Shown: positions 41,217-51,115 of the stretch, one piece after another
Layout of the letters: each line of letters begins with the position of its first letter
Numbering within the stretch: position 1 is the first letter of the stretch
Assembly: GCA_003561535.1 (NCBI GenBank)
Contig: PWWI01000184.1
Coordinates: forward strand, 1 to 64,000
Source: Nitriliruptoraceae bacterium
GTDB lineage: Bacteria; Actinomycetota; Nitriliruptoria; Nitriliruptorales; Nitriliruptoraceae
DNA: 64,000 nt
Direction of reading: 5' to 3'
The notes under the pieces: model-generated
The model's database searches: none
What the model saw: the letters and a program-made list of their open reading frames with translations, nothing else
Told to the model about the DNA's origin: nothing
Made by a program: the position numbers and the translations under genes

Positions 41217-42142
41217 CGTGCCGCCTCGGCGACGTCGGCCACCTCGTCCTCGGTCAACCGCTCGCCGTAGTGGCGGAGGAACAGCTGCTGCAGCGTCGGG
41301 GGCGAGCTCGTGAGGGCAAGCACCTCGCGGTCGGCGAGCCAGCGTTGCACCGCGCCGAGCGCGTCGGGTTCGACCTCGAAGCGCGCGTGGGTCCCCTCCA
41401 CCTCGACGTCGTGGAGCCCCGCCAGGGCGGCCAGGCCCTCCAGCGGGCGCACCGTCGCCACGCTGATCGAGGTGCGGGTGAGGTGGCGCAGCTCGGTGAG
41501 GGTGCCCGACTCGACCCGCCGGCCGTCGCGGATGATCGTGATCCGGTCGCCCAGCGCCTCCACCTCGGCGAGGATGTGGCTGGAGAGCAGCACGGTGCTG
41601 CCCTCGGCGGTCACGTCCCGCACGCAGGCCTGGAACACGGTGTCCATCAGCGGGTCCAGCCCGGAGGTCGGCTCGTCGAGGAGGTAGAGCTCGACGCGTG
41701 AGGAGAAGGCGGAGATGATCGCGACCTTCTGCCGGTTCCCCTTCGAGTAGGTGGAGCAGCGCTTGGTCGGGTCGAGCCGGAACCGCTCGATCAGCTCTGC
41801 CCGGCGCCGCTGATCGAGCCCGCCCCGCAGCTCACCGAGCAGGTCGATCGCCTCTCCCCCGGTCAGGCTCGGCCACAGGTGAACGTCGCCGGGCACGTAG
41901 GCGAGCCGCCGGTGCAACGCGACGGCGTCGTGCCAGGGGTCCCCACCGAGCAGGACCACCTCGCCGCGGTCGCGGCGCAGCAGCCCGAGCAGGATGCGGA
42001 TCGTGGTGGACTTGCCGGCACCGTTGGGACCGAGGAAGCCGTGGACCTCGCCGGTGGCGACGTCGAGGTCGAAGCGGTCGAGGGCGGTGACCGGCCCGAA
42101 GGTCTTGGTCAGGCCAGCGACGTGGATGGCAGCATCGGTCAT
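41213..42142 (-). CDS. ABC transporter ATP-binding protein
   Basis: [60 protein letters not shown]. Confidence 0.93.
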   Translation of the reverse strand: MTDAAIHVAGLTKTFGPVTALDRFDLDVATGEVHGFLGPNGAGKSTTIRILLGLLRRDRGEVVLLGGDPWHDAVALHRRLAYVPGDVHLWPSLTGGEAIDLLGELRGGLDQRRRAELIERFRLDPTKRCSTYSKGNRQKVAIISAFSSRVELYLLDEPTSGLDPLMDTVFQACVRDVTAEGSTVLLSSHILAEVEALGDRITIIRDGRRVESGTLTELRHLTRTSISVATVRPLEGLAALAGLHDVEVEGTHARFEVEPDALGAVQRWLADREVLALTSSPPTLQQLFLRHYGERLTEDEVADVAEAAR

Positions 42143-42485
42143 GGACGGATCCTCGAGAGCAACGGCACGGGCCGGTGGAGGAAGCCGGCACAGGCCGAGG
42201 GGGCGCCGGCCAGCCGTGTGCTGGGAGCCGGCTCGGAGCCGCTCGGGCGGCTTCCCGTGAGGTCCATCCTCCACACAGCCGAACCGACCGGGTAGGGCCT
42301 GTCAGCCCGTCGCCGGAAGGCCCGACTCGATGCTGATGAGGTGGCCGCACGTCGCGTCGAACACGGCCGTCGTCACCGGAACGATCCGGGGTGGGCGGCT
42401 GCGTGAAGGTCACGTCGAGGTCCACAAGACGTTCCGGTTCCGACCGTGCATCGTCATCCTCGCCCCGGAGGGCGCCTCACCCCGC

Positions 42486-43313
42486 TCACTGCTCGAGCGT
42501 GATGGCTGAGAGCAGGTAGGTGTTCTCGACGACGGCCGTGCCGTCCGTCGCCCGGTTGTAGCGCTGGAAGACCTGCTCCAGGTCTCTGCGCAGGGTCCGG
42601 CGCCCATCGTCATCGAGATCCTCGGCTGCGCGGATGGTCGGGCCGAAGCTGCCTGAGAACACGTCCACCGCGTGGTCGGTCGAGTGCCAGTACTGGAAGG
42701 CCGGTCGGGGCTCGCTGACGATCTCGGCCGCAACAGGCCCGAACAGGTGCGCCAGTCCATCCTCGGGGCCCCACCGCAGCGGTGAGTCCAGCCCAGGTGG
42801 AGGTGGGTTGTACCGCGCATGGACGGCGAAGAAGTCGCCGCTCCAGCCGTGCGGCGCGGGGCTGGCCAGGATGATGCGTCCTCCGGGCCGGGTGACGCGG
42901 ACCAGTTCCCGGGCCGCCCGCTGCTGGTCCGGCGCGAACTGCACCCCGTAGACCGACAGCACCGCGTCGAAGCTGTCACCCTCGAACGGCAGGTCCTGCG
43001 CGTCAGCCTCCAGGAAGTCCACGTCGAAGCCTTCGGCGCTGGCTCGCATCCGGGCGCGCTCCAGCAGTGTCGGCACGAAGTCGATGCCGGTGACCTCGCA
43101 GTAGCGGCGGGCCGCGACCAGGGCGGCGGGACCGCTGCCGCAGGCAACGTCGAGCACCCGCTCCCCGGCACGGAGGTCGCCTACATCGCAGATCGCCTCG
43201 GCCATCACGATGTTGAGGCGGGCGATCTCGTGGAAGTCTCCCTGCGACCAGGTCTGGCGCTGGTTGTTCGTGATCGACTGGTAGTCGATGGGCGGGTTCG
43301 CAACGGAGATCAT
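42486..43313 (-). CDS. Class I SAM-dependent methyltransferase
   Basis: MISVANPPIDYQSITNNQRQTWSQGDFHEIARLNIVMAEAICDVGDLRAGERVLDVACGSGPAALVAARRYCEVTGIDFVPTLLERAR. Confidence 0.9.
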   Translation of the reverse strand: MISVANPPIDYQSITNNQRQTWSQGDFHEIARLNIVMAEAICDVGDLRAGERVLDVACGSGPAALVAARRYCEVTGIDFVPTLLERARMRASAEGFDVDFLEADAQDLPFEGDSFDAVLSVYGVQFAPDQQRAARELVRVTRPGGRIILASPAPHGWSGDFFAVHARYNPPPPGLDSPLRWGPEDGLAHLFGPVAAEIVSEPRPAFQYWHSTDHAVDVFSGSFGPTIRAAEDLDDDGRRTLRRDLEQVFQRYNRATDGTAVVENTYLLSAITLEQ

Positions 43314-43667
43314 GGTGCGCTCCTGGCTGCTCCGACCGGTTCTGACGGTGTCATGAGGTTCTGGGCGATCCGTTCGGCGACCATCACGGTGGGCAGGTCG
43401 GTGTCCGCCCGTGGGATCCGCGGCAAGATCGAGGCATCCGCGACCACGACTCCCTCGACGCCGTGAACACGGCCCGTCGCGCCAGCCGTACACCGCTCGC
43501 TTGAGCACCTGCCAGAGCGACACGGTCCACCTCGGTGTCGGCCGGATGGTGAGGTTGCGACGTGGTCGAGCCGGCTCCAGGTGGGCGAGAACGGCACGCA
43601 TCCGGAGGCGGGCCGCCAGCACACAGCCGGCGGACCCCGCCCCCACCACGACGACGTCGTAGCTCAT
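43310..43667 (-). pseudogene. GMC oxidoreductase remnant: N-terminal FAD motif and C-terminal signature with the middle deleted and a frame change
   Basis: MSYDVVVVGAGSAGCVLAARL...RRNLTIRPT (frame of ORF 42486..44066) and GVEGVVVADASILPRIPRADTDLPTVMVAERIAQNLM (ORF 43310..43624). Confidence 0.85.
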
Positions 43668-43930
43668 GTCAGCTGGCTGACGGGGAGGCCGACCGCCCGC
43701 TGCTCGTAGACCTGGAAGTAGGCCTGCGTGCTGGCCGCCTCGAGTGCCGGATCGATGTAGTCGCGTAGCTCCTCGATGGAGGGTGCCTCCCACAGGCAAG
43801 CGGCTTCGGTGGTGTCGGTGGCGGGGAGGAACTGGTGGCGACGGAGGCTGTCCGGCGGCGGCGCCATCAGGTTGACCTCCTCCTTCCACAGCTTCTGGTC
43901 GTGGATCTGGTGGTGGACGGACACGAACAT
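43664..43930 (-). CDS. Small conserved-looking protein of unknown function
   Basis: MFVSVHHQIHDQKLWKEEVNLMAPPPDSLRRHQFLPATDTTEAACLWEAPSIEELRDYIDPALEAASTQAYFQVYEQ; stop overlaps the ATG of the GMC remnant. Confidence 0.7.
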   Translation of the reverse strand: MFVSVHHQIHDQKLWKEEVNLMAPPPDSLRRHQFLPATDTTEAACLWEAPSIEELRDYIDPALEAASTQAYFQVYEQRAVGLPVSQLT

Positions 43931-43979
43931 CGCGAGCTCCTTCTCGACGTGTCCGTTCAAAGCTGACAGCCTGGCCCCC

Positions 43980-44005
43980 AGGGTCCAGTCTGATTTCTGG
44001 ACCCT
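43980..44005. promoter_or_regulatory. Perfect 9-bp inverted repeat (operator candidate) 28 nt upstream of HxlR-type regulator
   Basis: AGGGTCCAG-tctgattt-CTGGACCCT. Confidence 0.7.
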
Positions 44006-44032
44006 CGGACCGGGCGAGGGAGGGGCGGGGTC

Positions 44033-44719
44033 GTGAAGAGCTACCACCAGTACTGTCCGATCGCACGGGGGGCCGAGGTGTTCGCCACGCGCTGGACGCC
44101 CGTCATCGTCCGCAACCTCCTGCTGGGCTGTCGCACCTTCACCGAGCTGCGTGACGGTGCGCCCGGGATCTCACGTTCCCTGTTGTCCGAGCGGCTGCGG
44201 CAGCTCGAGCACGTCGGCGTCGTCGAGAGACGTCCGCATCCGAGCGGACGTGGATGGCTCTACGAGCCCACGCAGGCGGGCAGGGACCTGCAGGCGGTCT
44301 GCGACGCGATGGGGGCCTGGGGGTCGACGTGGGTGGAGCTCGGCCCCCAGCATCTCGACCCGTACTACTCGCTGTGGGCCATCGCACGTGGCCTGCGCAG
44401 CGTGCAACTGCCAGAACAGCGGCTGAACACCCGCTTCGAGTTCCCGTCGATGCCAGCCGACAAACGGCGTTTCTGGCTGCTCGTCCACGAGCCCGAGCCG
44501 GAGGTCTGCGTGAAGAACCCCGGACACCACGAGGACCTGATCGTCACCACGGAGCCGGAGTGGCTGGCCCGCTGGGTGCTCGGCGAGTTCTCACTCGCGC
44601 AGGGACTGAAAGCCGGCGTGGTCGAGGTGACCGGTCCGCGCAGTCTCGCCCGAACCCTCGGCCATCTCGGCGAGGCCAGCGCACGGGCCCTGGCCAACTG
44701 GGGCGAGGTCCCAGCCTGA
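44033..44719 (+). CDS. HxlR-family transcriptional regulator
   Basis: YCPIARGAEVFATRWTPVIVRNLLLGCRTFTELRDGAPGISRSLLSERLRQLEHVGVVERRPHPSGRGWLYEPT. Confidence 0.92.
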   Translation: MKSYHQYCPIARGAEVFATRWTPVIVRNLLLGCRTFTELRDGAPGISRSLLSERLRQLEHVGVVERRPHPSGRGWLYEPTQAGRDLQAVCDAMGAWGSTWVELGPQHLDPYYSLWAIARGLRSVQLPEQRLNTRFEFPSMPADKRRFWLLVHEPEPEVCVKNPGHHEDLIVTTEPEWLARWVLGEFSLAQGLKAGVVEVTGPRSLARTLGHLGEASARALANWGEVPA

Positions 44720-45070
44720 GCCCGACGGCGACAGCAGCCGCGATCCCGGGCGGCTCCAACCCTGGAAGCCACCCACTCGCAACGGGACGCTCGAGCAGGT
44801 GAGGCGTGCCGCCCTTGCCCGCAGGAGCGCAGGAGACGACGGCCCCCGGATGCACGGCGGGGTTGGCTGCCGGTCAGGCGATGTGGGCGAAGGCATCGGG
44901 GTCGCCGGTCGGCTCGGCGATGCGGGCCTTGAACCTCGCGTACCAGTCGGGCCGCCGGTCGCCGTACTCGGCGGGAACGGCCTCGACCGCCGCCTTGGCG
45001 GGGTGATCGGCACCGGTGGGAAAGCTGCTGGCCAGGACGGGTGCCTGCGGTCGTACCGGGTGCGCGCGAC

Positions 45071-45883
45071 TCAGGCGCGCCGGCCGGTGACCAGGAGGTA
45101 CTCGGCGGGAACGACCACACGACCGTCGGCGCGCTCCTGGCGGGCGAACAGGTCCGTGAGCGCCGCGTGCAGGTCGGGCCAGCGGCCATCGGCCGTGGCG
45201 AGCTCGCGTGCCTGGGTCACGGGGCCGAGGTTGTCCGCATAGCAGGCAACGGCCGCATCGACCGAGGCGTGGACGACCTCGAAGGTGGCGCGTTCGAAGG
45301 CCAGCGTGAGCCCGGCGCCCTCGAACAGCTCGCGGACGCGGAACTCGTCACCCAAGGCAAGCGGCGGGTCGACGAACTCCGGATCCTCGGGGAGGTGGCC
45401 AGCGACGATGCGGAAGAACTCACCGAACACACCGTCGGGTGTCCAGGCGCACAGCCCGAGGCGACCATCGGCGGCGAGTACCCGGACCAGCTCGTCGGCG
45501 ACGACCTCGTGACGCGGGGCGAACATGCAACCGAACGTCGACAGCACGAGGTCGGCGTAGCCGTCGGGCAGTGGCAGCTCCTCGGCGTCGCCCACGACCC
45601 AATCGACCCTGACACCGGCATCGTCGGCGCGGCGGCGGGCGACCTCGAGCATCTGTGGGGTGAGATCCACCGCGGTCACCTGGGCACCCGCGGCAGCCGC
45701 GGGGATGGCGGCGTTGCCCGTCCCGCAGGCGACGTCGACCACCTGCTCGCCTTCGGCGACGTCGAGTCGGTGGACCAGCTCCTCACCCACGGCGTACAGC
45801 CCCTCGGTGCGGAGCATCGCGTCGTAGTCGCCCCGTGCCCACACGGAGCGGGCGGCATCCTTCACGTCGATCAGCTGCTGCAT
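45071..45883 (-). CDS. Class I SAM-dependent methyltransferase
   Basis: LDVAEGEQVVDVACGTGNAAIPAAAAGAQVTAVDLTPQMLEVARRRA. Confidence 0.9.
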   Translation of the reverse strand: MQQLIDVKDAARSVWARGDYDAMLRTEGLYAVGEELVHRLDVAEGEQVVDVACGTGNAAIPAAAAGAQVTAVDLTPQMLEVARRRADDAGVRVDWVVGDAEELPLPDGYADLVLSTFGCMFAPRHEVVADELVRVLAADGRLGLCAWTPDGVFGEFFRIVAGHLPEDPEFVDPPLALGDEFRVRELFEGAGLTLAFERATFEVVHASVDAAVACYADNLGPVTQARELATADGRWPDLHAALTDLFARQERADGRVVVPAEYLLVTGRRA

Positions 45884-46001
45884 CGCATCTTCCTCGCTTG
45901 ACGGGAACGACACGAGTGTCGACGAGGTGCCGCCCGGTGACGTCGCCCGAACGGGCCAACATCGCCAGGTGACGGCCATGGCCCGATCGGGCCACGGCCG
46001 G

Positions 46002-47657
46002 CTACAACAGGTCGAGGCGCCCTGCCTGCGCCACCGCGGCCGACCGGGAGGAGCAGCTCAACCGTGTGTAGATGTTGGCCAGGGGGCGGTGGACGGTGTG
46101 CTCGCTCAGCACCAGACGCTGAGCGATCTGTCGCTCGGTCAGCCCCTCGGCCGCCAACTGCAGGACCTCGATCTGCCGCGGGGTCAGCGGGCACGGCGCC
46201 GGAGTCTCGTCATCGCCAGCCAGCTCAACGATCAGCTCCGCGGCCCGTTCGGCATCGGGTCCGGCTCCCAGTTCGGCCAGCGCCGCCCGTGCCTGACGCG
46301 CCTCGGCGGCCGCGATCTGCGAGCGGGAGGTCGCCGCGAGCGCCCGCGCCAGTTCGAGGCGCGTCAACGCGGCCTCCAACGGTGTCCCGGCGCGCTCGAA
46401 CAGGGCGACGGCATCCGCGTAGTGTCGCGCCGCCGACTCCGCGTCATCATCGGCGGCCGCCAACCTCGCCTCGCACAGCCACCTCGCCGCCTGCAGCGAG
46501 CTCGTGCCCACCGTCGTCGCTAACCCGCGCAACTCTTCGACGTGGTCGGCCGCCGCTTCCCGGTCGCCCAGCGCGAGCCGGCCTCGCACGCCGACCTCCA
46601 GCGCCTCGGCACGCTGCGGGCTGTCCCGGGGCAGCTGCAGCAGTGACCGTTCCGCCAGTTCGACCGCACCAGCTGCGTCGCCGGCGTCGAGGTGCAGCGC
46701 CGCCCGCCCGGCCTGGGCCAGCCACTGCTCGCCGGCCTGCTCGAAGGCGCGCCGCGCCTCGTCCCCGCGGCCTTGGCGGCGCCGCAGGTCACCGAGCCGA
46801 GCGAGCACGTCCCGATACCACAGCTGCGGACCATCAGCGAGCCGCTCGGCCACGGTGACCAGCTCCCGCTCCGCCTCGGACCACCGGCCGCAACGCGTGA
46901 GGATCCACCCCTGATGAGAGCGGCAGTTGCCGACCACGAACCGGGCGCCGATGCGCTCACTGAACGCGGTGACCTGCTGACACCACTGCGCTCCGCGCTC
47001 GTCGTCTCGCAGCTCCTCGCAGGCCGACAGCAACAGGCAGCACGCCCAAGCCGCCGGTGCGAGCTCCTCGTACTCCCCGGCAAGCGCGGCCGTCGCCGCC
47101 TCTTCCAGGGAGAGCAAGGCCGCAGCGATCTCGCCCTGCTGCAACAGCACCACCCCCTCCATGGCGATGCCGAACATCTGCAGACCGACCACCTCCTGGG
47201 ACCGGCCGACCCGCTGGGCCTCGACCACCAGCCGCCGCGCCGCCTCCAGGTCCCCGGCCCCGAGCGCCACAGAGGCGTCGAACACCGCCTGCCAGCCGTG
47301 CTCGGGGCACTCGTCCAGCCCGTCGAGCAGGCGCCGCGCGCGAGCGAACCACCCGTCGGCCAGCGCGGGCGCGCCCGCATACCACAGGTGGTCGTCGCCG
47401 ATCCACTGTGCCATGCGGGCGGCCCCACGCCGATCACCCGCGGCGCGATAGCCGTGGTAGGCACGCTCCCGCGCCGCGAGACAGGCCGTGAGGTCCTCCT
47501 GCCACCAGTGGGTCCAGCTCAGCCCCTCGTGCGCAGCCGCCTCGTCCGACTGCTCCAACGCCGACGCGAACCACGAGCGCGCCTCGCCCCACGCGCCACG
47601 GGCGAGCGCACGCTCACCCGCGGCCACCGCCTCCGACACCGTCACCGACTCGGGCAT
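46002..47657 (-). CDS. LuxR-family regulator with long TPR-like repeat region and C-terminal HTH
   Basis: C-term PLTPRQIEVLQLAAEGLTERQIAQRLVLSEHTVHRPLANIYTRLSCSSRSAAVAQAGRL; alpha-helical repeats upstream. Confidence 0.88.
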   Translation of the reverse strand: MPESVTVSEAVAAGERALARGAWGEARSWFASALEQSDEAAAHEGLSWTHWWQEDLTACLAARERAYHGYRAAGDRRGAARMAQWIGDDHLWYAGAPALADGWFARARRLLDGLDECPEHGWQAVFDASVALGAGDLEAARRLVVEAQRVGRSQEVVGLQMFGIAMEGVVLLQQGEIAAALLSLEEAATAALAGEYEELAPAAWACCLLLSACEELRDDERGAQWCQQVTAFSERIGARFVVGNCRSHQGWILTRCGRWSEAERELVTVAERLADGPQLWYRDVLARLGDLRRRQGRGDEARRAFEQAGEQWLAQAGRAALHLDAGDAAGAVELAERSLLQLPRDSPQRAEALEVGVRGRLALGDREAAADHVEELRGLATTVGTSSLQAARWLCEARLAAADDDAESAARHYADAVALFERAGTPLEAALTRLELARALAATSRSQIAAAEARQARAALAELGAGPDAERAAELIVELAGDDETPAPCPLTPRQIEVLQLAAEGLTERQIAQRLVLSEHTVHRPLANIYTRLSCSSRSAAVAQAGRLDLL

Positions 47658-47687
47658 ACACCCGAACCTACTCCCCTCGCCACCCCG

Positions 47688-47753
47688 CTCGCCGGGGTGC
47701 TCCCCGCCCGACGGGCCGCCGACCTCGACGTCCTCGAGGCCCTGCACAGTGGG
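47688..47753 (+). pseudogene. Relic of the C-terminus of an FtsX/MacB-type ABC permease
   Basis: 66 bp encoding LAGVLPARRAADLDVLEALHSG; nearly identical to 61374-61439 (LAGVLPARRAANLDVLEALHSE) with 6 mismatches counted by eye. Confidence 0.8.
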
Positions 47754-47873
47754 TCAGGTGCACCCGCTGCGGGCGGCGATGTCCTTCGCCTCTGCCCCGC
47801 GGTGCCACCGGTGCGTAGCGTCGGCCAGCGCGGGCAGCACGTCGCTGCCGCGTCTCCCCGGAGACAGCCGTCC

Positions 47874-48362
47874 ATGACCCCCACCGCCACCCCCATCGCC
47901 GAGGCTGCCAGCAGCTTCCTCGCCAGCCAGCGGATCGCCGTGGCCGGCGCATCCGGCACGCCGGGCGGCAACGCCGGCAACATCGTCTACCAGCGACTCC
48001 GCGAACGCGGCTACCAGGTCTTCGCCGTCAACCCCAACGCCGAGGTGGTCGAGGGCGACCCGTGCTTCCGCGACCTCGGGGACATCCCCGGCGGGGTCGA
48101 GGCCGTGGTGATCGCGACGCCCCCCGACGCCGCCGAGACCGCCATGCGCGCCTGCATCGAACACGGCATCACGCAGGTCTGGATGCACCGCTCCTTCGGC
48201 GCCGGCAGCGTGTCCACCTCCGCAGCAGAGCTCGGTCGCGAGCACGGCGTCACCGTGATCGAGGGCGGCTGTCCCCTGATGTTCGCACCGACCTCCGACG
48301 GCCCACACCGGTTCCTGAAGCACGTGTGCACCTGGATGGGCAAGGTGCCGCGCACCGTGTGA
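47874..48362 (+). CDS. CoA-binding domain protein
   Basis: IAVAGASGTPGGNAGNIVYQRLRERGYQVFAVNPNAEVVEGDPCFRDLGDIPGGVEAVVIATPPDAAE. Confidence 0.92.
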   Translation: MTPTATPIAEAASSFLASQRIAVAGASGTPGGNAGNIVYQRLRERGYQVFAVNPNAEVVEGDPCFRDLGDIPGGVEAVVIATPPDAAETAMRACIEHGITQVWMHRSFGAGSVSTSAAELGREHGVTVIEGGCPLMFAPTSDGPHRFLKHVCTWMGKVPRTV

Positions 48363-48423
48363 CGCTCGGCTGCGACGATCACTGCGCCGCGCGACCGGCA
48401 GAGATTCACGGCAGCCGCCTCGC

Positions 48424-49668
48424 TCACCGACGCGGATGCAGCCTGACCGGCAGCTCGAGGAGCCCGTAGACGCCTGAGGGGGTGTCGAAGACCGGCTCAC
48501 CCGCGAGCTCGATGTGCGCGAACCTGTGCGCGAGCGCCGACAACGCCTCCTCGAGCTCCGCGCGGGCCAAGGCGTGACCGATGCAGAAGTGGGCACCCGC
48601 GCCGAAGGTGAAGTGGCCCGCGTCACCGCGGTCGGCGGTGATGTCGAAGACCTCTGGACGGTCGTAGGTCCCAGGGTCGCGGTTGGCCGTCGCGGTGCAG
48701 GCGATCAGCAGCGTGCCTTGGGGCACGGCGATGCCGTCGAGGTCGAGTTCGGCGGTCGTCAGTCGCGCAGTGAAGGGGGTGATCGGCTCGAAGCGCAGAA
48801 CCTCGGCCACCGCCGCGGGGATCCACGCCGGATCGTCGACGAGCAGCTCCCACTGACCCGGGTGCGTCGCGAAGAGGCGGACCGCGTGGGCGAGCTGCGC
48901 CTGAGTGGTGTCGACGCCGCCGACGAGCACGGAGCTGATCAGTGAGGCGGCGTCGGCGGCGTCGAGGTCACCGGCCGCCACCTCGGGGAGCAGGTCGGCG
49001 AGCAGCCCCGTCGCCGCCGACGGCTCGATGGTGAACAGCTCCTCGCGGACGTAGACGTCGAAGCTGGCAGCCGCTGTCTGGATCTCATCGAGGTGGACGG
49101 CGAGCTGCAGCGGGTCGAGGGCGGCCTGGATCCAGTAGGCCCACTCCCCGAGACGCCCCGCATCGCTCACCGGCGCCCCGACGATCTCCGCGATCATCCT
49201 GGCCGGGTAGGGCTTGGCCACGGCCGAGACGAACTCGACCTCAGGGCTGGTGACGGCCTCCAGCAGGTCCTCGAGGTGGCGACGCATCGTCGGCCGCAAC
49301 GCTTGCGCGCGGGCGGGACCGAGCGCACCGGACACCCGTCGTCGCTGTGCCCGGTGCTCCTCGCCGGACAGGCTCAGGAGGTTGCCAGCGAGGTAGTGGT
49401 GCACCGGCCCCTCGGTGACCCCCTGGAGCTCGAGCAGGGCAAGGGCCGGCATCGAGGTGTCCCGTGCCCTGAGAGCCGCGTCCACGGCGCGGCGCGCCAG
49501 CAGGAGGTAGCCGAGACCCTCGATGCGCACCACCGGGTGATCGCGTGCCAGCGGGTCGAGCACCTCGTGGTGCGACCCGGCGCGGCCGTCGAGAGCGTCC
49601 AGCCCGACCACGGGCAGATCGAGCGTGTCGATGCGTGGCAAGAGAGCGACCCTCCCATGGGTGGTGAC
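48424..49668 (-). CDS. Cytochrome P450
   Basis: LVGGVDTTQAQLAHAV (I-helix), EVLRFEPI (ExxR), HFTFGAGAHFCIGHALARAELEEAL (heme Cys). Confidence 0.95.
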   Translation of the reverse strand, partial: VTTHGRVALLPRIDTLDLPVVGLDALDGRAGSHHEVLDPLARDHPVVRIEGLGYLLLARRAVDAALRARDTSMPALALLELQGVTEGPVHHYLAGNLLSLSGEEHRAQRRRVSGALGPARAQALRPTMRRHLEDLLEAVTSPEVEFVSAVAKPYPARMIAEIVGAPVSDAGRLGEWAYWIQAALDPLQLAVHLDEIQTAAASFDVYVREELFTIEPSAATGLLADLLPEVAAGDLDAADAASLISSVLVGGVDTTQAQLAHAVRLFATHPGQWELLVDDPAWIPAAVAEVLRFEPITPFTARLTTAELDLDGIAVPQGTLLIACTATANRDPGTYDRPEVFDITADRGDAGHFTFGAGAHFCIGHALARAELEEALSALAHRFAHIELAGEPVFDTPSGVYGLLELPVRLHPRR

Positions 49669-49892
49669 CTGACGCCCCTCCCGCGGGACACCAGGTGACC
49701 TCTCCCACTGGTCACTGACGACGGTAGCGACACCCTGATCGCAGGCTCGCACTGCCGCGACCACGCGCCGGCCTCGGGGCCACCCACATCGTCGGCTGGC
49801 ACTGCCGCTGCCGAAGCTCCGGGTGTAGTGTCGGTCGCTCGGGAGCCGGGGGCATCAGTCGCCGCCGAGTGCGGCGGGAGGGAGGCGTCGGG

Positions 49893-51053
49893 ATGGACGT
49901 GCGCATGGGTTCGGGGATCGAAGGAGCACGGACCGGCCGGTGGTGGCGGATGCTCGCCTTCGCACTGGCGGCGGCGCTGACGCTCGGGACAGTCGGGATG
50001 GCCGAGGCCACCCCGGGCCGCGGTGCTGGGCCACCGCCAGGCGTGCCGGCTGGTGCCGGGCAGGCGCAGGGCGGACCCCCGGTCACCGTGATGACCCGCA
50101 ACCTCTACCTCGGCTCCGAGCTGGGTGACCTGTTCGCCGCCGGCAGCCCGGAGGAACTGGTCGCAGCGACGAGCGAGGTGTGGGCCAACGTGCTGGCCTC
50201 CGACTTCCCCGGCCGCGCCGAGGTGCTGGCCCGGGAGGTCGCCGCGGACCGACCGCTGCTGATCGGGCTGCAGGAGGTGAGCCGGTTCGAGGCCGTCAAC
50301 GAGCAAGGCGGCAGCATCACGATCGACTTCCTGGAGATCCTGCTCGACGCGCTGGCGGACGCCGGGCTGTCCTACGAGGCGGTGGCGATCGCGCCGGCGT
50401 TCGAAGGCACGCTGCCGGCGATCGACCCGACGCTCGGGTTCGTGGCGGCGACCCTGCTCGACCGGGACGTGATCCTCGTGCGGACCGACGTGCCGTCCGC
50501 ACAGCTGACGGTCCTCGACGAGCAGGTCGGGCTGTTCGACGCGGCGCTCGCGCTGCCGCTCCTGGGTGCTCCTCTGCGGATCGACCGCGGGTGGGGCTAC
50601 ATCGATGTGCGGGTCCGCAACCGGGAGTTCCGGTTCCTCAACAGCCACTTCGAGGCCTTCGACCCCGGCGAGGTCATCCGCATGCAGCAGGCCCGGGAGC
50701 TGCTCGCCGGCCCGCTCGACACCGACCTGCCGGTGGTGCTGCTCGGCGACTTCAACTCCAACGCCAACGCCGGCGGGCTGGCCTACGGCATCCTCATCGA
50801 CGAAGGCGGGTTCGAGGACGTCTGGTCGCTGACCAACCCGGATGACCCAGGCCTCACCTGCTGCCACGACGCCGACCTGCGCAACGAGGAGGTGGACCTG
50901 CGCAGCCGCATAGACCTGATCCTGATCCGCGACGGCGTGCGGGCCCTCGAGTCCCGCGTCATCGGGATCGACCCGGCGCTACGGACACCGGACGGACTGT
51001 GGCCGTCGGACCACGCCGGGGTCGTCGCACGGGTGATGATCACGGCCCGCTGA
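49893..51053 (+). CDS. Secreted endonuclease/exonuclease/phosphatase-family protein
   Basis: Signal peptide; PVTVMTRNLYLGSELGDL, LIGLQEVSRFEAV, VVLLGDFNSNANAGG, DHAGVVARV. Confidence 0.9.
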   Translation: MDVRMGSGIEGARTGRWWRMLAFALAAALTLGTVGMAEATPGRGAGPPPGVPAGAGQAQGGPPVTVMTRNLYLGSELGDLFAAGSPEELVAATSEVWANVLASDFPGRAEVLAREVAADRPLLIGLQEVSRFEAVNEQGGSITIDFLEILLDALADAGLSYEAVAIAPAFEGTLPAIDPTLGFVAATLLDRDVILVRTDVPSAQLTVLDEQVGLFDAALALPLLGAPLRIDRGWGYIDVRVRNREFRFLNSHFEAFDPGEVIRMQQARELLAGPLDTDLPVVLLGDFNSNANAGGLAYGILIDEGGFEDVWSLTNPDDPGLTCCHDADLRNEEVDLRSRIDLILIRDGVRALESRVIGIDPALRTPDGLWPSDHAGVVARVMITAR

Positions 51054-51115
51054 GCACCGCGACGGGCCGTCCGGACGGGTCGCGCAGCGACGATCACCGC
51101 TATCCTTCCGCCGCG

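Noticed and set aside
39339-41270. 643-aa plus-strand ORF including the 12-bp repeat region
   Set aside because: Antisense to the ABC-2 permease; the 'RRAEGRAEGRAE' stretch is simply the tandem repeat read in one frame.
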